Shown: positions 1 to 5,318 of the stretch, one piece after another | Layout of the letters: the number at the start of each line of letters is the position of its first letter | Numbering within the stretch: the first letter of the stretch is position 1 | NCBI GenBank assembly: GCA_934675465.1 | Contig: CAKUQM010000070.1 | Span: 1 to 5,318 of the forward strand | Direction: 5' to 3' | DNA: 5,318 nt | Source of the DNA: an uncultured Erysipelotrichaceae bacterium | GTDB lineage: Bacteria > Bacillota_I > Bacilli_A > Erysipelotrichales > Erysipelotrichaceae | Made by a program: the position numbers and the translations under genes | The notes under the pieces: model-generated | What the model was told of the DNA's origin: nothing | Databases searched by the model: none | What the model saw: only the letters and a program-made list of their open reading frames with translations

Positions 1-37
1 TTTGTATAGATAGTGAATCAAGCACGTTGCCGGTTAG

Positions 38-67
38 AGAACTCTCGAAAGAGAGTTTTTCTTTTTG
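38..67 (+). terminator. Rho-independent terminator of an off-window plus-strand unit
   Basis: The stem AACTCTC (40-46) pairs perfectly with GAGAGTT (51-57) around a GAAA tetraloop (47-50), and can extend by a G-T and an A-T pair to 38-59. It runs straight into a T-rich tract (TTTTTCTTTTT up to 67). On the other strand the hairpin is not followed by a T run, so it acts rightward. The unit it ends lies left of the window. Stops at 7-9 (frame 1) and 11-13 (frame 2) could end a protein gene about 25-30 bases before the stem, or bases 1-37 could be the tail of an RNA gene. The visible bases do not decide this. Confidence 0.85.
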
Positions 68-70
68 TCT

Positions 71-109
71 AGAATAATAAAAGACTGTCCATCATAAGAA
101 GGACAATCT
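71..109 (-). terminator. Rho-independent terminator of the rsmF-rsuA operon
   Basis: Read on the minus strand, AGATTGTCC (109-101) pairs with GGACAGTCT (90-82) across a 10-base loop, using one G-U wobble, and is followed by a T-rich run (TTTATTATTCT, 81-71). On the plus strand the wobble becomes a C-A mismatch and no T run follows, so the element points leftward. It begins about 10 bases after the stop codon of the pseudouridine synthase gene and is the natural end of the leftward operon. Confidence 0.8.
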
Positions 110-119
110 ATACGTATTA

Positions 120-806
120 TTAGTAGTTCTTTAAATCAAAAATTTCTTTATCTGTTAAATGACGATAATCGCCTATTTCTAATCCCTCTAAGTTTAAATT
201 TTTAAATTGCACCCTTTTTAGATATGTTACCTCACATCCAATAAATTTAAACATTCTCTTTACTTGATGAAACTTTCCTTCAGAAATTGTTAAATAAGCT
301 TTAGTATCACCCAGTATTTCTAATTTTGATGGCTTAGTAACAAAATCCCCTAAATCTATTGGATTTGAAAAAACCTCTTGTGCATCATCCCTTATCTTAT
401 TATCAACTTCGACATAATATTTTTTATCCACATGATTTTCTGGACTTAACAAGTCATGATTTAACTTGCCATCATTTGTTATCAAAATTAGTCCTTCAGT
501 ATCTTTATCAAGTCTACCAACTGGAACTAAATCTTTACGTTTAGATTTAATTATATCCATAATAGTTTCTTGCTTTTTATCTTCAGTAGCACTCAAATAG
601 CCTGCGGGTTTATTTAAAATAATATATTCATATTCAATATAATTAATTACTTTGTCATTTACTGTAATTTCATCATTTAAATTTACTTTATAGTCACTTT
701 TCTTAATAACAATTCCATTTACTTTGATATGGCCTTTTTTAATGAGCTCTTTAACTGAAGACCTTGTTCCAACATTCATATCACTTAAATATTTATCTAG
801 TCTCAT
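120..806 (-). CDS. rsuA: RsuA/RluB-family rRNA pseudouridine synthase (probably 16S)
   Basis: Cytoplasmic enzyme that isomerises a uridine in rRNA to pseudouridine; in the RsuA family the target is 16S U516. The 228 residues are close to the 231 of E. coli RsuA. An S4 RNA-binding domain fills about residues 1-60 (opening MRLDKYL). The catalytic domain follows, with LNKPAGYLSAT (64-74), the catalytic-loop motif GRLDKDTEGL (97-106, catalytic Asp at 100) and the late motif EGKFHQVKRMF. The ATG overlaps the rsmF stop as ATGA, so translation is probably coupled. Only a weak AAAGG lies 12 bases upstream, inside rsmF. A terminator follows the stop. The family is certain. RsuA is the likeliest member because of its length and its pairing with a 16S methyltransferase, but RluB/RluE/RluF share these motifs and specificity for 23S rRNA cannot be excluded. 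Confidence 0.92.
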   Translation of the reverse strand: MRLDKYLSDMNVGTRSSVKELIKKGHIKVNGIVIKKSDYKVNLNDEITVNDKVINYIEYEYIILNKPAGYLSATEDKKQETIMDIIKSKRKDLVPVGRLDKDTEGLILITNDGKLNHDLLSPENHVDKKYYVEVDNKIRDDAQEVFSNPIDLGDFVTKPSKLEILGDTKAYLTISEGKFHQVKRMFKFIGCEVTYLKRVQFKNLNLEGLEIGDYRHLTDKEIFDLKNY

Positions 807-2104
807 CGTTTAATCCAACCTTTGTCAATTTTATTCTTTAACACTCCGTTTTTTGCCTTAGCAAATCCAAGAGGACAATCATCTACACATACCAATACCA
901 TTCCATTTAAATTGGAATTAGTTTCAATTGTTTCTCCTTTTAAGTATTTTTCCACTAGATTATCACTTGATTTTAAATTTAATACATTATTATATTCGTT
1001 AATTTTTAAATTCATAGCAAGTTGTTGCGAAGGTTCAAAACCATATTTTGTCTCTTTTCCTAAAAGCAATCCTGATCTCAATACTCGAATCCCTTTAGTA
1101 TTTATAGGCTTTAAAAAGTATATGTAATCATTAATTTTTTCAAATATACCATCATAGAATCTTTTATTCAATTCATTTATAAAAGATATATCTGTTTTTG
1201 CCATTACCCGTGATTCACGTTTATGAGAATTACCATCTTTTTGTAACAAGCATACATAATGACCTTCACCTTTAATTCTATGTGGAAATAGTTTTACCCC
1301 ATAACCATCATTTGCATCTTTAAAACCGTCATATTTTTCAATAGGCAACAACTTTATATTTGAATTATTATCTAATGCGTATTGAATTATTTCTTCATCT
1401 TCTCTTACATCAAAGGTACAAGTTGAATATACTAACTTACCACCATCTTTTAACATATTAATGCAAGCTTGTATCAAACGTTTTTGTATAGGTGAAAAGT
1501 ATTCACTATCTCTCTCTTTCCACGATTCAATTAAAGCCTTATCTTTTCTAAACATTCCTTCTCCAGAACAAGGAGCATCCAATAGAATCTTGTCAAAATA
1601 TTTTGGAAAATGTTCTTCTAATTCAATAATATCTTTCGCAATAACATAATAATTAGAAAACCCAGCTCTTTCTATATTCCTTAATAACGCATTAGCTCTA
1701 GAAATTGAAATATCATTAGAAACCAACAATCCAGTATTATTTAACTTATCTAACAATTTAAGACTTTTACCACCAGGTGCAGCGCAAGCGTCTAAAACTA
1801 TATCTCCTTCTTCAATCGGCAAAACTTCGGCAGGCAACATCGCACTAGCTTCTTGTAGATAATATAAACCTGAATAATAATATGGATGCTTGGAAATACT
1901 CAAATCATCAAAATAAAAGCCATCCTTACACCAAGGAACTTGTTCTAAATTATATGGAAAGTTTTCTTTAAATCTATCAACAGAAATTTTACTGGTATTA
2001 ACTCTCAAACTATGGATTTGAGGACTATCAAAACACGCTAAATAATCATCATATTCATCTTTTAACAGCGATTTCATCGCATTTAAATACTTATCCGGTA
2101 ACAT
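803..2104 (-). CDS. rsmF: RsmF/RsmB-family 16S rRNA (cytosine-C5) methyltransferase
   Basis: SAM-dependent RNA m5C methyltransferase of the NOL1/NOP2/Sun superfamily; E. coli RsmF (YebU) methylates 16S C1407. An N-terminal domain (about 1-95, including YLQEASAMLPAEVL) precedes the Rossmann-like catalytic domain. That domain carries SAM motif I DACAAPGGK (105-113), motif IV DAPCSGEGMF (176-185, Cys179) and motif VI STCTF (227-231, Cys229), the two cysteines expected of this family. The C-terminal part (roughly 300-433) fits the RsmF extension and PUA-like RNA-binding domain, giving the usual length for Gram-positive members. The start at 2104 is supported by the conserved family opening LPDKYLNAMKSLLKDEYDDYL, yet no Shine-Dalgarno sequence precedes it and a -10 element lies six bases upstream, so the mRNA is probably leaderless. 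It is the first gene of the leftward operon. The exact target cytosine is inferred from the family. Confidence 0.92.
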   Translation of the reverse strand: MLPDKYLNAMKSLLKDEYDDYLACFDSPQIHSLRVNTSKISVDRFKENFPYNLEQVPWCKDGFYFDDLSISKHPYYYSGLYYLQEASAMLPAEVLPIEEGDIVLDACAAPGGKSLKLLDKLNNTGLLVSNDISISRANALLRNIERAGFSNYYVIAKDIIELEEHFPKYFDKILLDAPCSGEGMFRKDKALIESWKERDSEYFSPIQKRLIQACINMLKDGGKLVYSTCTFDVREDEEIIQYALDNNSNIKLLPIEKYDGFKDANDGYGVKLFPHRIKGEGHYVCLLQKDGNSHKRESRVMAKTDISFINELNKRFYDGIFEKINDYIYFLKPINTKGIRVLRSGLLLGKETKYGFEPSQQLAMNLKINEYNNVLNLKSSDNLVEKYLKGETIETNSNLNGMVLVCVDDCPLGFAKAKNGVLKNKIDKGWIKR

Positions 2105-2110
2105 AAAAAC

Positions 2111-2119
2111 ATTTTAACA
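2111..2119 (-). promoter_or_regulatory. Extended -10 promoter of the rsmF-rsuA operon
   Basis: On the minus strand TGTTAAAAT (2119 to 2111) is an extended -10: a TG one base before TAAAAT, which matches TATAAT at five of six positions. No good -35 hexamer stands 16-18 bases upstream, which extended -10 promoters tolerate. Six bases separate it from the rsmF ATG. The usual distance places transcription start at 2104, the A of the start codon itself. Confidence 0.68.
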
Positions 2120-2126
2120 TTACAAG

Positions 2127-2135
2127 TGCTATAAT
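2127..2135 (+). promoter_or_regulatory. Extended -10 promoter of the tsaE operon
   Basis: TGCTATAAT (2127-2135) is a perfect TATAAT preceded by TG at the extended -10 spacing. The bases 16-18 upstream do not resemble TTGACA. Seven bases separate it from the tsaE ATG at 2143, so transcription should begin at about 2141-2143, leaving a leader of 0-2 bases. It is the only clear promoter for the five rightward genes. It lies seven bases from the opposing -10, so RNA polymerase could hardly occupy both at once. Confidence 0.78.
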
Positions 2136-2142
2136 TGAGTAC

Positions 2143-2574
2143 ATGTTAAGTAAAAGTGAAAAAGAAACTATCGATCTAGGATATAAGATCGGCAAAAAAT
2201 TGGAAAAAGGAATGTGCATTACTTTAGTTGGTGATTTAGCTGGAGGCAAGACTACCTTTACAAAAGGTATTGGTAAAGCACTTAATATAAAGGAGGTTAT
2301 AAATTCACCAACATTCACTATTTTAAAAATCTATGACGGTGATCTTAAGCTATATCATATTGACGCTTATAGACTAGAAGGATGCGAATATGATTTGGGT
2401 CTTGATGAATATCTTGACGAAGGAGTTATGATTGTCGAATGGCCTGTTTATTATCAAGATTACCTACCAAATGAATACTTAGAAATATCTTTTAAATATA
2501 TTGATGATAATACTAGAGAAATTACTCTTAACCCAATTGGTGAAAAATATAAGGAGCTAGTTAAAGAATGTTAA
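2143..2574 (+). CDS. tsaE: tRNA t6A biosynthesis ATPase TsaE
   Basis: P-loop ATPase that works with TsaB-TsaD in forming N6-threonylcarbamoyladenosine at position 37 of ANN-decoding tRNAs; ATP hydrolysis by TsaE is needed for turnover of the complex. The 143 residues show Walker A GDLAGGKT (30-37), SPTFTI (55-60), YHIDAYRL (71-78), DLGLDEY (84-90) and VEWP (98-101), all diagnostic of the family. The Walker A reads AGG where GAG is commoner, but the GKT core is intact. The ATG gives an N terminus some 6-8 residues shorter than B. subtilis YdiB. No upstream in-frame ATG, GTG or TTG exists before the TAA at 2104-2106, and no Shine-Dalgarno sequence is present. The -10 only seven bases away suggests a leaderless start. 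The gene heads the operon and overlaps tsaB by 7 bp. Confidence 0.95.
   Translation: MLSKSEKETIDLGYKIGKKLEKGMCITLVGDLAGGKTTFTKGIGKALNIKEVINSPTFTILKIYDGDLKLYHIDAYRLEGCEYDLGLDEYLDEGVMIVEWPVYYQDYLPNEYLEISFKYIDDNTREITLNPIGEKYKELVKEC
2551..2556 (+). promoter_or_regulatory. Ribosome binding site of tsaB, long spacing
   Basis: AAGGAG inside the end of tsaE lies 11 bases before the tsaB ATG at 2568. The match is good but the spacing is longer than the usual 5-9. The tsaE stop overlaps the tsaB start region, so termination and restart by the same ribosome may help initiation. Confidence 0.55.
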
Positions 2575-3155
2575 CACTATGTATTGATACAGCATATAAA
2601 TATTTAACTCTTGTCCTAATGGAAGACGACAAGATCATCGATTCAATCTCTTTCGAATGCTTTAAAAGGCAATCGGAAGAAGTATTTGTTTATTTAGACA
2701 AATTATTCAATGAATCAAAAGTTGATAAGAAAGATATAGATGCAATATGCATCACGAAAGGTCCTGGTTCTTATACAGGTGTTAGAATTGCAATGACCAT
2801 CGCAAAAGTTTTATGTCAAGTAAAAGGAATTAAATTATATACAATTTCAACATTAAGACTATATGCTGGTAACCATGAAAAAACGATGGTGATTATGGAT
2901 GCCAGAGCAAACAGAGCATATGTAGGTGTATACGATAAGGAAAATTGTTTATTAGAAGATTGTGCAATGGAGCTTAAGGATATCGACACAAAAGATTACA
3001 ATGTTGTCTTAGATGGTGCCCTTATTGGTAAAGAAGACGTTGCACCAAATATTCCAGAGTGTTTCCTAGCTTGCAAAAATTTATTTGAAGAAGTTGAAAA
3101 TATCAACCATTTAGCTCCTGAATACTTAAAAGAAAGTACAGCATATTACAGATGA
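2568..3155 (+). CDS. tsaB: tRNA t6A biosynthesis protein TsaB (short form)
   Basis: Non-catalytic partner and scaffold of TsaD in the t6A complex, with the ASKHA (actin-like) fold. The start MLTLCIDTAYKYLTLVLMED is the first ASKHA strand pair. GPGSYTGVRI (65-74) is the most diagnostic motif, DARANRAYVGVY (111-122) is the second, and the end LAPEYLKESTAYYR matches the family's closing block. At 195 residues it is shorter than the roughly 230 of E. coli or B. subtilis TsaB, with the loss mostly in the middle of the C-terminal lobe. The usual HSE-type segment before GPGS reads RQSEEVF here. Since the ending is conserved, this looks like a compact form rather than a truncation. It overlaps tsaE by 7 bp and rimI by 4 bp (ATGA). 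Its position between tsaE and rimI is the classical Bacillota order. Confidence 0.93.
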   Translation: MLTLCIDTAYKYLTLVLMEDDKIIDSISFECFKRQSEEVFVYLDKLFNESKVDKKDIDAICITKGPGSYTGVRIAMTIAKVLCQVKGIKLYTISTLRLYAGNHEKTMVIMDARANRAYVGVYDKENCLLEDCAMELKDIDTKDYNVVLDGALIGKEDVAPNIPECFLACKNLFEEVENINHLAPEYLKESTAYYR

Positions 3156-3613
3156 CCTTTGAGGAACTAGATATTAAAGATCTTGATGAAGTTATCAAGA
3201 TTGAAAATGAAGTATTTTCAGACCCATGGCCTTATAAATATTTTAAAGAAGACCTAGATAATGAAAATTCTATTTATTATGCATTAAAAGATGAAGACAA
3301 AATCATTGGCTACGCTGGACTTTGGTTCATGTTTGAAAATTGCGATTTAGTAAATATTGCGATAAACAAAACATATCAAGGACAAGGCTTAGGAGAAAAA
3401 CTATTAAAGTTAGTTATTAGAGAGGCTATTTTAAAAGAATGTGAATTTATGCATCTTGAAGTGCGTACAACTAATACAAAAGCCTATAATCTCTATAAAA
3501 AACTAGGCTTTATCGAAACAAGAACAAGAAAAGACTATTATGGCGAAGGTCAGGATTGTCTTGATATGGTGAAAGGATTGTTAGGATTAAATGAAGAAGA
3601 TTTTAGCGATTGA
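3152..3613 (+). CDS. rimI: Ribosomal protein S18-alanine N-acetyltransferase family protein RimI
   Basis: GNAT-fold acetyltransferase that transfers acetyl from acetyl-CoA to a protein N terminus; the Enterobacteria enzyme acetylates ribosomal protein S18. The 153 residues carry the typical opening with EVFSDPW (20-26), the acetyl-CoA loop QGQGLG (76-81) and the block TNTKAYNLYKKLGF (107-120) followed by RKDYY. Glu103 (in HLEV) and Tyr115 fall where the catalytic pair described for Salmonella RimI would be. The start ATG shares an ATGA with the tsaB stop and has only a weak purine-rich stretch before it, so translational coupling is likely. The last 23 bp overlap tsaD. Placement between tsaB and tsaD is a strong family indicator, but in Gram-positive bacteria the true protein substrate is less settled than in E. 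coli. Confidence 0.9.
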   Translation: MTFEELDIKDLDEVIKIENEVFSDPWPYKYFKEDLDNENSIYYALKDEDKIIGYAGLWFMFENCDLVNIAINKTYQGQGLGEKLLKLVIREAILKECEFMHLEVRTTNTKAYNLYKKLGFIETRTRKDYYGEGQDCLDMVKGLLGLNEEDFSD

Positions 3614-4583
3614 AAGCAGTTGTGATGAAACAGCTTGCGCGATAATTGATGAAGAATTAAATATATTGAGTAGTGTGGTAACTAGTCAAATTGATGTTCA
3701 CGCTCGTTTTGGCGGTGTAATCCCTGAAGTTGCTTCTAGAATGCATGTTGAACAAATCTCAACAATAGTAGACGAAGCACTTAAACAAGCAAATGAAAAA
3801 GTAGAAGACATGGACGCAATAGCATACACAATGGGACCGGGTTTAATTGGTTCCTTACATGTAGGCGGTATTGCTGCCAAAACATTAGCATTCTTCTACG
3901 ACAAACCTTTAATTGGTGTACACCACCTAAAAGGTCACATTTTTATTAACGAACTACTACAACCATTAAAATATCCTTTGATGGCTCTTGTAGTAAGTGG
4001 CGGTCATACTGAACTAGTATACATCGAAAATGAAAATAGTTTTAAGATTGTTGGGACAACATTAGATGATGCGGTAGGCGAATCATATGATAAAGTAGCT
4101 AGAGTGTTAGGACTTGAATATCCAGGTGGACCTAAAATAGACAAACTCGCAAAAGAAGGCAAGAAGAATTACACCCTACCTAAACCTAAAGTTGATGGTC
4201 TAAACTTCTCATTCTCAGGTTTAAAGAACGCTTCTTTACAACTTGTAAATAGACTTGAAAGAAATGGTGAAGAACTAAACAAGGCTGATTTAGCATATGC
4301 CTTCCAAGAAACAGCCCTAAATTGTTTAATAGACAAGGCTATTAAAGCACTTGAAGAATATCCTTGTGAGATGTTTGTAATTGCCGGTGGTGTAGCATGT
4401 AACTCTAGACTTAGAGAACTTGTTACCGAAAAAGTTAAGGGTGTAGAAGTTATCCTTCCACCACTTAAATATTGTACAGACAACGCAACAATGATCGGTG
4501 TAGCTGCATGGCATTACTATCATAACCAAAAGTTTGTGCCACTTGATACAGCATCTAAACCTTCAATGTCAATTGAGGATTAG
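3591..4583 (+). CDS. tsaD: tRNA N6-adenosine threonylcarbamoyltransferase TsaD
   Basis: Catalytic subunit of t6A synthesis (Kae1/Qri7/YgjD family, formerly Gcp). It moves the threonylcarbamoyl group from threonylcarbamoyl-AMP to A37 of tRNA. The 330 residues are full length. The opening MKKILAIESSCDETA is highly conserved. The metal site is HHLKGH (111-116, ligands His112 and His116) with Asp297 in YCTDNA. Nucleotide-binding blocks are SGGHT (136-140) and GGVACNSRLR (266-275), with TTLDDAVGESYDKVAR at 156-171. No key residue is missing. The start lies inside the end of rimI, giving a 23-bp overlap in another frame. AGGA four bases before the ATG is a short-spaced ribosome binding site, and AAAGGA at 3572-3577 is too far. 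TsaC/Sua5, which makes the substrate, is not in the window and must be encoded elsewhere. Confidence 0.97.
   Translation: MKKILAIESSCDETACAIIDEELNILSSVVTSQIDVHARFGGVIPEVASRMHVEQISTIVDEALKQANEKVEDMDAIAYTMGPGLIGSLHVGGIAAKTLAFFYDKPLIGVHHLKGHIFINELLQPLKYPLMALVVSGGHTELVYIENENSFKIVGTTLDDAVGESYDKVARVLGLEYPGGPKIDKLAKEGKKNYTLPKPKVDGLNFSFSGLKNASLQLVNRLERNGEELNKADLAYAFQETALNCLIDKAIKALEEYPCEMFVIAGGVACNSRLRELVTEKVKGVEVILPPLKYCTDNATMIGVAAWHYYHNQKFVPLDTASKPSMSIED
4575..4579 (+). promoter_or_regulatory. Ribosome binding site of asnA
   Basis: GAGGA lies in the last codons of tsaD, seven bases before the asnA ATG at 4587. This is good spacing and supports that start. No promoter, hairpin or T run lies between tsaD and asnA. 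Confidence 0.65.
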
Positions 4584-4586
4584 TAT

Positions 4587-5318
4587 ATGAAAACTTATTT
4601 TCCAATAGACTACAAATCAGATATGACCTTATATGAAACCCAAGAGGCCATATCTTTAATTAAGAAGACATTTCAAAAACATTTAAGCGATGCACTTCAC
4701 TTAAAAAGAGTCAGTGCACCATTGTTTGTTGAAAGTGATTCGGGATTAAATGATGATTTAAACGGAGTAGAAAGAGCAGTAAGTTTCGATATTCCTTATG
4801 CACACAAAGATGCCAGCGTAGTTCATTCTCTTGCTAAATGGAAACGTATGGCTTTGTATAACTATGACTTCTATATGGGCAAGGGTTTATATACCGATAT
4901 GAACGCTATCAGAAGAGATGAAGCCCTTGATAATCTTCATTCGATTTATGTGGACCAATGGGATTGGGAAAAGATTATTGATAAGAAAGACAGAAATCTA
5001 GAAACATTAAAGAAAACTGTTAATAATATTCATAAATGTATCCTTGCTACTTTAGCTACATTAAAGATTAAATATCCTAGTATCAAGGTTCATTTGCCCG
5101 AAAACTTATACTTTATCACTAGTCAAGAACTACTTGATATATATCCAAATTTAAGTTCTAAGGAACGCGAATATGAAATCACTAAGGAACATAAGGCGGT
5201 ATTTATAATTGGCATTGGTGATAAATTAAGCAATGGCCAAGCACATGATGGTAGAGCTCCTGACTATGATGATTGGAAACTTAATGGAGATTTAATTTAT
5301 TATCATGAAGTCTTAGAC
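4587..5318 (+). CDS. asnA: Aspartate-ammonia ligase AsnA (3' end outside window)
   Basis: Ammonia-dependent asparagine synthetase making L-asparagine from L-aspartate, ammonia and ATP, with AMP and pyrophosphate as by-products. Its fold is related to class II aminoacyl-tRNA synthetases. 244 codons are visible, open to the last base. AsnA proteins are usually about 330-345 residues, so roughly the last quarter is missing only because the window ends. Diagnostic blocks are VVHSLAKWKRMAL (78-90), LYTDMNAIRRDE (101-112), YVDQWDWEKII (121-131), HDGRAPDYDDW (220-230) and LNGDL (232-236). The ATG sits 3 bp after the tsaD stop with GAGGA seven bases upstream, so it is very probably cotranscribed from the tsaE promoter. 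This is not the glutamine-dependent AsnB, and not AsnS (asparaginyl-tRNA synthetase), which lacks these blocks. Confidence 0.95.
   Translation, partial: MKTYFPIDYKSDMTLYETQEAISLIKKTFQKHLSDALHLKRVSAPLFVESDSGLNDDLNGVERAVSFDIPYAHKDASVVHSLAKWKRMALYNYDFYMGKGLYTDMNAIRRDEALDNLHSIYVDQWDWEKIIDKKDRNLETLKKTVNNIHKCILATLATLKIKYPSIKVHLPENLYFITSQELLDIYPNLSSKEREYEITKEHKAVFIIGIGDKLSNGQAHDGRAPDYDDWKLNGDLIYYHEVLD

Noticed and set aside
3..77. Open plus-strand frame reaching TAA at 75-77, which could be the end of a protein gene.
   Set aside because: It reads straight through a strong terminator hairpin and its T run, and the short peptide resembles nothing I recognise. A gene ending at one of the earlier stops or an RNA is more likely.
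2230..2253. Unusual Walker A of TsaE, GDLAGGKT instead of the commoner GDLGAGKT.
   Set aside because: The pattern GxxxxGKT is intact and small residues swap freely at these places, so no loss of function is implied.
2289..2296. Perfect Shine-Dalgarno-like AAAGGAGG inside tsaE.
   Set aside because: No ATG, GTG or TTG lies 5-12 bases downstream, and the bases encode the family segment IKEVINSPTF. It is probably coincidence, at most a pause site.
2091..2318. Minus-strand open frame of 75 codons across the divergent promoter region.
   Set aside because: It lies antisense to tsaE and covers both promoters and the rsmF start. Its hydrophobic look comes from the antisense of a conserved gene, and it has no family resemblance.
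2739..2753. Inverted repeat GATGCA-ATA-TGCATC.
   Set aside because: Six-base arms in the middle of tsaB, encoding ordinary residues, without a T run. Expected by chance in AT-rich sequence.
803..3613. Possibility that TGA encodes tryptophan, as in Mycoplasma.
   Set aside because: TGA ends rsmF, tsaB and rimI at family-appropriate places, two of them within ATGA overlaps, and tryptophan is encoded by TGG throughout.
3921..3938. TsaD metal motif reads HHLKGH, with Lys where E. coli has Glu.
   Set aside because: The two ligand histidines are present and the position between them varies in the family, so it is not a defect.
4169..4529. Minus-strand open frames inside tsaD.
   Set aside because: Shadows of a highly conserved coding region, with no independent start signal or recognisable motif.

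Overview
This AT-rich window looks like core chromosome of a low-GC Bacillota. The gene order tsaE-tsaB-rimI-tsaD matches the Bacillus subtilis ydiB-ydiC-ydiD-ydiE cluster. TGA serves as a true stop for rsmF, tsaB and rimI, twice inside ATGA stop/start overlaps, so the standard bacterial code applies and a Mycoplasma-type code is excluded. The short TsaB and the ammonia-dependent AsnA would fit an Erysipelotrichia-like or related Bacilli lineage, but that placement is inference.

Layout. Positions 1-119 hold no gene I can support. They contain two back-to-back terminators facing each other: a plus-strand hairpin at 38-67 that ends some unit left of the window, and a minus-strand hairpin at 71-109 that ends the leftward operon. 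The leftward operon is rsmF (16S rRNA m5C methyltransferase family) followed by an rsuA-type pseudouridine synthase, joined by an ATGA overlap. Rightward, from a 38-bp divergent intergenic region (2105-2142), runs tsaE-tsaB-rimI-tsaD-asnA with overlaps of 7, 4 and 23 bp and then a 3-bp gap. asnA is cut off by the window end after 244 codons.

Function. TsaD, TsaB and TsaE are three of the four proteins for the universal tRNA t6A37 modification (TsaC/Sua5 is not here). RimI is the usual fellow traveller in this cluster. The two leftward genes modify 16S rRNA. The region is therefore an RNA-modification locus serving translation, with asparagine synthesis (AsnA) attached as the fifth rightward gene.

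The most notable signal is the 38-bp divergent region. Both strands carry an extended -10 element (TGnTATAAT rightward, TGnTAAAAT leftward) placed so that transcription should begin at or within 1-2 nt of each start codon. Neither start has a Shine-Dalgarno sequence, so both operons appear to begin with leaderless mRNAs. I saw no mobile element, CRISPR array, tRNA or rRNA gene, and nothing that amounts to a new multi-gene system.
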